This document shows positions 22,801-27,286 of a stretch of DNA of 27,386 bases, one piece after another. Numbering within the stretch: position 1 is the first letter of the stretch; the number at the start of each line of letters is the position of its first letter. This stretch comes from Apostichopus parvimensis (lineage: Eukaryota > Echinodermata > Holothuroidea > Aspidochirotida > Stichopodidae). The translations under genes and the position numbers were made by a program. The stretch spans positions 226,082 to 253,467 of the forward strand of contig KN882761.1 of NCBI GenBank assembly GCA_000934455.1, read 5' to 3'. The notes under the pieces were generated by a model. That model made no database searches and was not told where the DNA came from. It saw nothing but the letters and a program-made list of their open reading frames with translations.

Positions 22801-25381
22801 CGTCCCTCGACCATGCATCATACCCTTGTAGAACTGTCCCTGTAAAAAGAAAGGTTTTAAGACTGGTAAATTTATAGGTTAAGTGCCAGCAGGAGACCAA
22901 AAAAATTGCTTTTGGAGACCAAACTGCAGCCAAATACTCTGGGGATAATCGCTGGTACCAATTTTTTATTTCATGTTGCGATATCCCTGAAGCTAGCCGA
23001 TAACCTAGCTGCGACCCATTAATCCCTAAAATGGCCCAATGTACTGTATACTCCTAACACGATTGGTGATTAAAACGCTTACCAGTCAAAACGTCCCTTT
23101 ACCAAAACGTCCCTTTACCAAAACGTCCCCGCTTTTGGTCAAAACGTCACTTAAATTGAGTGAAATCACTTATCGTTTATTTTTACGAAGTAAAATTTTG
23201 TCACAAGTACGTGCCCCTGTTGATATTTGACATTTTGAAGTATATCTGTTCGATTACCTTTAGTGTGTGACGTAACAAGAATGTAAATAGTAAATATATC
23301 GTATATATAAATGTATCGTATATTCATTCATAAACCAACTCGTGTTTAAAAAAATCCTATTACCCTACAGCCCTCTGGCATTCCCTTTTCTATTAATATT
23401 ATCTTACCTCAGAAAATTATACTCATAAATGTTTCCGCCCTCATAACCGGCACTTCCCACTCCTAAAAACTGTGTTTTCTACCTAAACATACTTATCGTT
23501 ACTCTTTGATTTGAACTAAAAACATCCACACTTGCATTCCAACTGATTATAAAAGCGGGGACATTTTGACTCACGGGGACGTTTTGGTCTTAAAAAAGCG
23601 GGGACGTTTTGGTAAAGGGACGTTTTGACTGGATACCATTAAAACAGCACATTTGACTGATTTGATTGCAATTGGTTGAAACTTTTACATGGACTGAAAG
23701 TTAGTATACTATTAAAACAACACATACACACATTAATCAAAAGTTGGGACACAAATCACAACTTTAAAGTCACAACTGATCAAAGTTGTAAACTTTTGTG
23801 ACTTTCTGCTGGCTTTAAACATTGAGGCTCATTAAAGCCCGCAACTGGATAACCTAGCTGAATATATGTCTTTTTCTCTTTTGTTCACTTTTATTTATTA
23901 ACCATAATTAATTGGAAGTATACCCTTTGTTTCTATGAACATGCACTTATACGGCTAGTGATAATCCTTTTTTTTCAGTGACAACGCTTTGTTTGGTTTC
24001 TCTCTTTGATGGTAAAGCATATATATACTGATAGTTACTGTACCTTGTAGAAATGTCCACCACAGAAATATGCAACTCCTTCACCTTCATACAAGCCTCT
24101 GACCATTTCTCCTTCATAGCTGAAAAATGCAGGAAGAGGATAAGATTGAGAGAGTAACCTGTCTAAATATTTCAGAGCTGTAAGCCTATACTTAGTAACA
24201 AATAAATTATAGATTCTATTATCTGAAATGTTGATTCTATCATTTGAAATGTTTAAACTAGAATTTTTAGGTATTTGCAACCTGTCCTTCCTTTAGTTTA
24301 GAAACTAAACAAAATTCACTAATAACTTTCTACATTGATCCATTAGGTGCCCAGTTCCAAAGCTAACCAGGAACCAGATTCTCTTGGCCTAGATTTAAAA
24401 TTGCTGCTTTACAGTGTTGTTAAATCTTTTGTAAATTTGGTATCTCTGGTTTTATCTCTGGCCTAGTAGGCTATGCCTATGAATGATGATTGATTTATAA
24501 TATAAAGAAATTGAAGAGGCCTGGGCTAGATCCTTGGCCTAGGCTATTACTGAACCATTTTAAAACTCAAATTGGAATGTTGCGAGATAACTGTAAAAAT
24601 CACGTTTGAACACTTGGCAATTAGCCTAGGCTAAGATGACCAGACGTCCCCGATTTTCGGGGACAGTCCCCGATTACACAGTGTGCTGTTCCGATGAACA
24701 AGTGTCCCCGAAAATGTTCAGGAATTTCGAAAATATCCCACATTATTAGTTAAACAATTGTAAAAACAAAATTTAGTCAAGTGTGCAGTCGCAGAACGGA
24801 ACACGAATTTATGACACATGCAACTCACAAGCTCTCAAAGAACCACGTAAAGTATAGTGAATTTCATCTAAGAAAAAGCTACATTTTTGAAAATAAAATT
24901 GATTTAAAAAGTGCTTCTAAGTATCACCATTTTACATCTAAGCACCTTAGGCACTTGAAAATTTTCCAAAGGGGGACACCCCTCCCCTTAAACCCCTCCC
25001 CCATATCAGTCACGCAATAAATGTCCTGATTCCAGTCAGGAAAATATGGTCACTTTAGCCTAGGCTGATGTTTATTTTGGATTTGTGAAATTGGTACTGT
25101 AGTCTGCAGCACTGGTTAGGCCTGTAGGCTAGTACTAGCCTAACGTATGGTACTTACTGTTCTACGATAAGATGGGCCAAAGACGGCTCGTCGGGCTCAG
25201 GTGGAGGAGTTGGTTGTTTTGGGGGTTCCTGATCTTCTGCTGACTGTTCGTCCATCAATTTATCATCGCCATAATCTTCGGCCTCATGTTCCTTCTTATC
25301 GTCAGGTGGAGGAGGTGGTTCTTCCACTACCTTTTCTTTCTTTGATCCTTTCTTCTCTTTACTACGGCCCTTGCTCGCCAT
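4715..25381 (-). CDS. RSPH10B: Radial spoke head 10 homolog B (MORN-repeat axonemal protein), 18 coding exons
   Basis: Spliced minus-strand gene. Coding exons: 25381-25158, 24119-24044, 22839-22771, 21737-21564, 20591-20385, 20114-19938, 19291-19144, 18456-18332, 17487-17301, 16472-16361, 15345-15168, 14433-14272, 13612-13448, 10560-10405, 9751-9676, 6837-6685, 5980-5835, 4897-4715. All borders are GT/AG, all phases join, and the sum is 2718 nt (905 residues plus TGA); the human protein is about 870. Seen in the product: a charged Lys/Pro/Glu N-terminus (1-70); MORN repeats starting near residues 76, 99, 122, 145, 169, 194, 217, 241, 274 and 297, plus a partial one at 320; a conserved mainly helical region (about 400-640, e.g. 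[24 protein letters not shown], NKFL-like exon ends); a Ser/Gly/Glu-rich linker (about 640-800); and a conserved C-terminal helix (FNFWTHQINIFFIKKLF). The family sits in the head of axonemal radial spokes, which pass signals from the central pair to dynein arms. The ATG context (AAAATGG) is strong. Exon 18 and the linker exons are the least certain. Confidence 0.93.
5025..5625 (+). repeat. Minisatellite, ~60-79-bp unit, about eight copies, in RSPH10B intron 17
   Basis: The landmark AGAGATGAAC recurs near 5069, 5144, 5214, 5293, 5363, 5419, 5491 and 5565. Each is preceded by GGTTTACTTTAATACTAACC-like sequence and followed by GTGTTCACCTCTATTACAC and a short CA run with TATACTGAGCAT. Copies differ by small indels, mostly in the CA-rich part. 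It fills most of the last intron. Confidence 0.9.
5835..5980 (-). CDS. RSPH10B: RSPH10B coding exon 17 (conserved C-terminal helix)
   Basis: Acceptor CAGTTTCAG, donor CAG|GTAAGT. Encodes EEEMDEATRDFNFWTHQINI and FFIKKLFPAYEH, corresponding to the family's [25 protein letters not shown] near the C-terminus. This places the downstream part of the gene in the same transcript. Confidence 0.92.
6195..6229. repeat. AT-rich palindrome with 15-bp arms in intron 16
   Basis: AATTAATTAAGTTTA (6195-6209) and its exact complement TAAACTTAATTAATT (6215-6229) are separated by GTAAT. Such a palindrome can extrude as a cruciform. No function is shown. Confidence 0.85.
6685..6837 (-). CDS. RSPH10B: RSPH10B coding exon 16 (Gly/Ser linker)
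   Basis: Acceptor TTTTAATAG, donor GAAG|GTATTT. Encodes AAS..HSGSGSNQGGVDGGQQ and then LLQSMLSMGGEEAPIAE. GC-rich relative to its AT-rich surroundings, as expected for an exon. Phase 1 at both ends. Confidence 0.8.
6925..7035 (+). repeat. Short ACTATAAAC / CCCTAA-like interspersed repeats in intron 15
   Basis: CTATAAAC occurs many times, mixed with AACCCTAA and CCCCTAACCC, which look like degenerate (CCCTAA)n telomere-type sequence. There is no clean hexamer array. Confidence 0.6.
7041..9675. other. Rest of RSPH10B intron 15, no gene or clear element seen
   Basis: AT-rich intronic sequence with a C12 run at 8614-8625 and two ATATGCAAATT stretches near 9330 and 9411. I did not recognise a transposon here. 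Confidence 0.5.
9676..9751 (-). CDS. RSPH10B: RSPH10B coding exon 15 (low-complexity linker)
   Basis: Acceptor ATTTTGCAG, donor TCAG|GTAAAC. Encodes an acidic 25-residue stretch (GTESGVHESVQGDDSQ...). Supported by good splice sites and by phase fit to exons 14 and 16 rather than by similarity. Confidence 0.75.
9872..9955. repeat. Small inverted repeat in intron-flanking sequence (possible mini-MITE)
   Basis: CCATAAGAAC (9872-9881) and GTTCTTATGG (9946-9955) are exact 10-bp inverted repeats, with a nested GGTCC/GGACC pair at 9919-9923 and 9937-9941. It may be a stem-loop or a very short MITE. Confidence 0.4.
10405..10560 (-). CDS. RSPH10B: RSPH10B coding exon 14 (low-complexity linker)
   Basis: 156 nt, phase 0-0, acceptor GATAAGCAG with a weak pyrimidine tract, donor GAG|GTTAGA. 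Encodes 52 residues rich in Ser, Gly, Glu and Asp (NPESEDPGSQGPNSSHHG...). The splice sites and open frame fit, but the sequence is not conserved enough to recognise by itself. Confidence 0.75.
10980..12790 (-). mobile_element. Decayed non-LTR retrotransposon (jockey/CR1-like reverse transcriptase) in RSPH10B intron 13
   Basis: On the minus strand, fragments of a LINE reverse transcriptase can be read in order across several frames. There is an SPxHDGISYLMLK-type pre-finger segment (about 12550-12590), an LLPVLGKIL-like segment (about 12420-12445), an FxSEKAFDK-like domain-A motif with a damaged codon (about 12225-12255), and an ARGSVLIPRLYSIYVNDIP-like domain-B segment (about 12000-12085). 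Thumb-like sequence with a PxITYG motif lies near 11160-11180. Many in-frame stops and shifts, and no visible YADD box, show it is a dead copy. The strand is the same as the host gene's. Ends were not defined. Confidence 0.7.
13448..13612 (-). CDS. RSPH10B: RSPH10B coding exon 13
   Basis: 165 nt, phase 0-0, acceptor CTTTCCAG, donor CAG|GTAGGG. Starts with MTFLDFFESLIGCAMIFVTE, equivalent to the family's VFLEFFEALLSFAFICVTD, then passes into a Ser/Thr-rich tail (HTQTTFSTTSRATTSRGSQ) that begins the low-complexity linker. Confidence 0.92.
14058..14102 (+). repeat. Short AACCAAACCAT tandem repeat
   Basis: ATGTAACC, AACCAAACC and ATTAACC units repeat four to five times within RSPH10B intron 12. 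Confidence 0.6.
14272..14433 (-). CDS. RSPH10B: RSPH10B coding exon 12
   Basis: 162 nt, phase 0-0, acceptor CTTTTAG, donor GAG|GTCAGT. Encodes PPHDHTLKMRDFLFMLKDYR then LINERLTSRRILEVLSADD, close to vertebrate [20 protein letters not shown]. Confidence 0.94.
14595..14618 (+). repeat. GGACAGACAGAT repeated twice (GACA microsatellite)
   Basis: Two perfect 12-bp copies in intron 11. Other CAGACAG-type sequence lies near 14195-14212. Confidence 0.7.
15168..15345 (-). CDS. RSPH10B: RSPH10B coding exon 11
   Basis: Acceptor CTTCTCAG, donor AAA|GTATGT. Encodes IIPYGCDVQGNFLYEPTR and YMDKCWQVYKSICTPSK, corresponding to the family's NIRPNACQIKGNLFRE and YMNKCWEIY segments. Confidence 0.94.
15346..16360. 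other. RSPH10B intron 10, nothing further recognised
   Basis: About 1 kb of AT-rich sequence without exon-like composition, repeats or transposon signatures that I could see. Confidence 0.5.
16361..16472 (-). CDS. RSPH10B: RSPH10B coding exon 10
   Basis: Acceptor TTTCTTCAG, donor TCA|GTGAGT. Encodes EIHSPLDKLLMREYLNHL and SYHLYLEDCQ, matching the EIHSP...LNYLLHLAYHIYHEE part of the family. It enters in phase 1 and leaves in phase 2. Confidence 0.93.
16850..16864 (+). repeat. G15 homopolymer in intron 9
   Basis: Uninterrupted run of 15 G after GTGCCAT. On the transcribed strand of RSPH10B it is C15. Confidence 0.9.
17301..17487 (-). CDS. RSPH10B: RSPH10B coding exon 9 (conserved helical core)
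   Basis: Acceptor CATCTAAG, donor CTCG|GTAAGG. Encodes [20 protein letters not shown], then [20 protein letters not shown] and LAEIDRIL. This is the best conserved non-MORN block and was decisive for naming the gene RSPH10B. Confidence 0.95.
17637..17680 (+). repeat. AT-rich simple repeat in intron 8
   Basis: ATATATAAATACATTTATAA-like low-complexity sequence. The remainder of intron 8 (17488-18331) shows nothing I can name. Confidence 0.6.
18332..18456 (-). CDS. RSPH10B: RSPH10B coding exon 8 (linker after MORN array)
   Basis: Acceptor TTTGCACAG, donor CAG|GTTAGT. Joins exon 7 in phase 1. Encodes a polar stretch and then LTLDIDHLLNRCTDSEKEDE, comparable to the ELDLNLLLD segment of the vertebrate protein. 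Confidence 0.9.
18891..18963 (-). mobile_element. tRNA-like sequence (tRNA pseudogene or SINE head) in intron 7
   Basis: The minus strand carries an A-box-like TAACTTGGTTAG (18956-18945), a CTTATAA loop that would give anticodon TAT, a B-box GGTTCAAATCC (18912-18902) and a 3' TCTAGCCA end. Acceptor and anticodon stems pair poorly, so this is not a functional tRNA. It most resembles elongator tRNA-Met/Ile-type sequence and could be the head of a SINE. Confidence 0.5.
19144..19291 (-). CDS. RSPH10B: RSPH10B coding exon 7 (end of MORN array)
   Basis: Acceptor AACTCAG, donor CCCA|GTAAGA (phase 1). Encodes GIFTFKNGRLFEGIFVEDRM, a degenerate last MORN unit, then leaves the repeat pattern (DYPEFVMDGTVTPDISEIRT). 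Confidence 0.92.
19770..19871 (+). repeat. 17-bp minisatellite, six copies, in intron 6
   Basis: Consensus AAYGGCAACATCTCAAC. Copies 3 and 4 share the variant CAACCTCCCAAC and form a separate internal pair. The repeat is CAA-rich and keeps exact 17-bp periodicity. Confidence 0.92.
19938..20114 (-). CDS. RSPH10B: RSPH10B coding exon 6 (long-spaced MORN units)
   Basis: 177 nt, phase 0-0, acceptor TCTCTAG, donor AGG|GTGAGT. Encodes NGHGDHTWYIRRLPGSQYPM, the family-specific insertion of about ten residues between MORN units, then YIGDFLYGRRHGYG and YEGDWLDDKKSGR. The insertion is also present in vertebrate RSPH10B and helps separate it from other MORN proteins. Confidence 0.94.
20385..20591 (-). 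CDS. RSPH10B: RSPH10B coding exon 5 (three MORN lengths)
   Basis: 207 nt, phase 0-0, acceptor CCTGAAG, donor CAG|GTGAGC. Encodes 69 residues: YEGDWMSNKRHGYG, YEGEWANNNRHGQG and YNGQWEKGVQ. This is the clearest MORN block in the window. 207 nt is three times 69 nt. Confidence 0.95.
20592..21563. other. RSPH10B intron 4, nothing further recognised
   Basis: AT-rich intron without clear repeat or element boundaries. Confidence 0.5.
21564..21737 (-). CDS. RSPH10B: RSPH10B coding exon 4 (MORN repeats 3-5)
   Basis: 174 nt, phase 0-0, acceptor TTTAAAG, donor ACA|GTAAGT. Encodes 58 residues including GDFTNNEITGKGLYHWPD, YEGEVLNGKRHGHG and YTGQWKMGQRHG, consecutive MORN units with the usual Y-G-W/F-x-x-G-x-x-H-G spacing. 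Confidence 0.93.
21868..22215 (+). mobile_element. tRNA-derived SINE in intron 3
   Basis: Has a tRNA-type head with A-box TGGTCCAGTGG (21877-21887) and B-box GGTTCCAGTC (21927-21936), and a TTGTGAT loop that fits a His-type anticodon GTG. It is followed by a SINE body with CCTTGGGCAAGGCGCTTTAT, CAATTGCCTCTC and GTGTATAAATGGG, which I know from SINEs of marine invertebrates. GGTCCAGTGG is locally duplicated (21878-21887 and 21895-21904). It lies antisense to RSPH10B, and a tandem tail follows directly. The family name needs a repeat-library search. Confidence 0.75.
22216..22300 (+). repeat. 11-bp tandem repeat ATGTTGAAAAC, about 7.7 copies
   Basis: Units begin at 22216, 22227, 22238, 22249, 22260, 22271, 22283 and 22294. 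The second and last have ATGTTTA in place of ATGTTGA, and the sixth has one extra T. It follows the SINE directly and may be its expanded 3' tail. Confidence 0.9.
22771..22839 (-). CDS. RSPH10B: RSPH10B coding exon 3 (one MORN unit)
   Basis: A 69-nt phase 0-0 exon with acceptor TTTTTACAG and donor GAG|GTGAGA. It encodes 23 residues (GQFYKGMMHGRG...), the length of exactly one MORN unit, so it could be added, lost or skipped without a frameshift. Confidence 0.93.
23077..23637. mobile_element. 561-bp MITE with 32-bp terminal inverted repeats in intron 2
   Basis: Perfect inverted repeats of 32 bp lie at 23082-23113 and 23601-23632, beginning CCAGTCAAAACGTCCC. Inside each arm, ACCAAAACGTCCC or GTCAAAACGTCCC is repeated, giving subterminal tandem motifs (23098-23150; 23556-23620). 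ATTAAAAC at 23069-23076 and 23638-23645 could be an 8-bp target-site duplication, which would suggest a hAT-type element, although five bases of imperfect match lie between it and the perfect arm. The interior is AT-rich and has no transposase ORF, so it is non-autonomous. Confidence 0.85.
24044..24119 (-). CDS. RSPH10B: RSPH10B coding exon 2 (MORN repeat 1)
   Basis: Acceptor TTTTTCAG, donor AAG|GTACAG. Encodes YEGEMVRGLYEGEGVAYF, the first MORN repeat, nearly the same as the vertebrate sequence at this place. One base completes codon 75 (His). The exon ends in phase 0 after FYK. Confidence 0.93.
24385..25140. repeat. Cluster of GGCCTAG / AGCCTAGGCT motifs in intron 1
   Basis: Related sequences occur near 24387 (GGCCTAGA), 24460 (GGCCTAGTAGGCTA), 24519-24546 (GGCCTGGGCTAG, GGCCTAGGCTA), 24621, 25055 and 25118-25142 (GGCCTGTAGGCTAG, TAGCCTAA). 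One more lies past the promoter at 26013. AGCCTAGGCT is self-complementary. Confidence 0.65.
24633..25054. mobile_element. hAT-like non-autonomous element in intron 1
   Basis: The left end has TGACCA and the right end TGGTCA (an inverted hexamer). A subterminal hairpin lies at each end: GTCCCCGATTTTCGGGGAC at 24646-24664 (8-bp arms) and TCCTGA/TCAGGA at 25024-25041. Left-end sequence of the type GACCAGACGTCCC...GGGACAGTCCC is familiar from hAT-like elements of animals. TTAGCCTAGGCT flanks both sides (24621-24632, 25055-25066). An open frame inside (24781-25020) shows no transposase motif that I can confirm. Confidence 0.55.
25158..25381 (-). CDS. RSPH10B: RSPH10B coding exon 1 (N-terminal charged tail)
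   Basis: Encodes residues 1-74 and two bases of codon 75. It begins MASKGRSKEKK and is Lys-rich, then Pro/Glu-rich with a run of five prolines, ending in LAHLIVE, which matches the LIVE motif just before the first MORN repeat in the family. Donor is ACA|GTAAGT. The start was chosen because it is the first ATG of the open frame and has A at -3 and G at +4. Confidence 0.93.
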
Positions 25382-25849
25382 TTTCTCTAAAAAATTATTA
25401 CAAAGCGCCCTCAAAATGTCACTAGATACGGTTGCTAAGGACTGTTTGCGTTATTCTGGAGCTCAATGAATATAAACCGTTTATAAATTGAATTCCTTCT
25501 AAGTTCAATGTCTTATTTCTAAGCTATCATGTAATGAAAACCTTAAATTTATGAAACTGTAGAACGAATTAATGAAAATTTGTCAAACTCGCGGTAATTG
25601 GTATTAATTTATTATCATATCTGTCGATTCATACGCATGTGAAACGTAAACAAACCCATGTGTTTTGACGAGTTGTCAAAGTCAACAACGATACAACATA
25701 TAGGCAACTTACACTGCTACAAGGCATCTAATTGCTAACGCGACATAAGCTAATAACCTTATCATAGAAAGAGTAGCAACTTCTGCGAGGAATCTTTAAA
25801 TGAAATTAAAGTATTTTCTTGTGAAATAAAGAAGCTTCCAGTTTTCAAG
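25382..25849. promoter_or_regulatory. Putative bidirectional promoter between RSPH10B and CIMIP2C-like gene
   Basis: 468 bp separate the two start codons, which point away from each other, so both core promoters and 5' UTRs must lie here unless an upstream noncoding exon exists. Seen: GTTGCTAAGGAC at 25431-25442, ATTGCTAACGCGAC at 25731-25744, GTAGCAAC (reverse complement GTTGCTAC) at 25773-25780 and GGCAAC at 25703-25708. These resemble half-sites of the RFX X-box (GTTGCC/TA...GGNAAC), which controls many cilia genes. No full palindromic X-box is present, so RFX control is inference. Confidence 0.55.
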
Positions 25850-25920
25850 ATGTCGAAAAGTGCAGGTACATTACAGACAACTCATCAGGCTACGTACATT
25901 CCACCAAGACTGATGCCAGG
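25850..25920 (+). CDS. CIMIP2C: First coding exon of a CIMIP2C (FAM166C/C2orf70)-like ciliary microtubule inner protein; partial
   Basis: ATG at 25850 (context CAAGATGT, A at -3) opens 23 codons plus two bases and stops at a good donor, GG|GTAAGA. The peptide begins MSKSAGTLQTTHQ and ends YIPPRLMPG when the next exon supplies the last base of Gly. This follows the N-terminus of vertebrate C2orf70/FAM166C, which has SAGTL near the start and YVPPGLMPGY shortly after. The family belongs to microtubule inner proteins of ciliary doublets. No exon 2 was found in the remaining 1.4 kb, so the rest lies to the right of the window. Only about 24 residues support the call, but the match is collinear and the divergent arrangement with another axonemal gene agrees with it. 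Confidence 0.72.
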
Positions 25921-26076
25921 GTAAGAACGTTTAGCTAAGATTAAGACTAGAGTACGACTATACATTACTGACAGGCTAACTGTTTCGGCATTATCACAGG
26001 CTGCTTCGTACGTAGGCCTAGGTGATAGACTGTTACTTAGATACCCTGTGTGACAGGGGGGTAAATTTTGAACTGC

Positions 26077-27148
26077 CTTGTTTGTTTGTTTGTTTTATTC
26101 GCACTCAGATTGTTCAATATCCAAACAAATAACAGAGAAGACATAATAGAAAGGAACAGATTGAAAAGACCAAAAAGAGTAAGAGGAGCTAAACCCATTG
26201 GGCTGACAGAACGTTGGCCCATTTCCAATGGGGCCCTAGAGACAACAAATTGCACTTTCAATGGTAAATTCTAAAAAAACCAATCAATAAGACTCTAAAA
26301 ACGCACATAATTCTGAAAAGTGCCCCCCCCTCCCCCACACCCTATATTACATGAGATGCTCCCTTAACTCAGCTTTAAAAAGACGAGAAGGCTTGATGAT
26401 TTGATATAATTTGGACCTGAGCATTCCACTCCTGATCCTTTTTTCTACTAAACTAAACTAATCCTGAATTGCTGTGAAGTAGAAAGTAGAGCTAACACCA
26501 CCCTTAGAATCAATAACATAGAAATTGTGATGTCTTGAACGAGTCCCCTGATTATGAATAACAGCTGTTTTGGTGAAATTGGTGGTGAGGTAGGGAGAAC
26601 TACAGTTGTTAAAGATTTTGTGTGCATGGTTTAACCTAACGAGTTTTGCTCTACTCTCTACGGATAACAATGCAAGACCGGAAATTTCCTCCTGCCCAAC
26701 ATGGAATCTTGGGCCTTGCATTTAGTATGGAGCGAACCACTTTATTTTGTGTAATTTGAAGCTTCTTTTAAAGAGTTTTATTGAGGCCTTTGAACCAAGA
26801 AGAAGAAGAGTAGTCAAAAAGACATTGATTAATTAGGGCCATGCATAGCAGTCTTCTGCACCGTTGATTCAGGCAACTGGCTTGGCGATACAGAAAATGG
26901 AGCCTCGCATTGGCCTTTTTAATAACATCAATAGCATGCTCGTTAAAGCTCAAACGGCTGTCGATTAAGACACCAAGATATTTGACAACATTAGTAGCAG
27001 AAATGGAGTAGTTGACACTTGTAGTAATTTTCAAGTGACCAGCTTTTTTGAGCATTCTATCAGTACCAAAAAGAATTAACTCAGTTTTCTCAGCATTGAG
27101 AGAGAGTTTGTTGTCATTAAACCAGTCTAGCTGTAGAATGGGGTAAAA
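26077..27148 (-). mobile_element. 3' part of a decayed LINE (jockey/CR1-like) in the CIMIP2C-like intron
   Basis: Minus-strand reading gives the C-terminal part of a reverse transcriptase ORF: DWFNDNKLSLNAEKT near 27125-27080; then KYLGVLIDSRLSFNEH, with ANARLHFLYRQA (within 27055-26768); then LNHAHKIFN and NTRS-like sequence (within 26721-26458); and a final LFKAELREHLM ending at a TAA near 26347. A stop after NKTL near 26768, a frameshift near 26720 and another disruption near 26458 break the frame. It is 5'-truncated. A 3' UTR follows and ends in an (AAAC)n tail at 26096-26079, typical of such LINEs. It lies antisense to the host gene. Confidence 0.82.
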
Positions 27149-27270
27149 GTGGGTGAACAGTAGAAAAACATTTTATTCTAGATTGGAAACAAACCAAAAA
27201 TAACTAGGCTAGAGCCAGCCAGCCAGAGGAAAGGAATATCTTACGATCCATCTAGCCATACAAAAATGAA

Positions 27271-27286
27271 GGGGGGGGGGGGGGGG
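27271..27286 (+). repeat. G16 homopolymer
   Basis: Sixteen G followed by TGGGAGG, near the right edge in the presumed CIMIP2C-like intron. Confidence 0.9.

Noticed and set aside
24781..25020. Transposase fragment inside the hAT-like element
   Set aside because: A 79-codon open frame exists, but I could not identify a transposase or zinc-finger motif in it.
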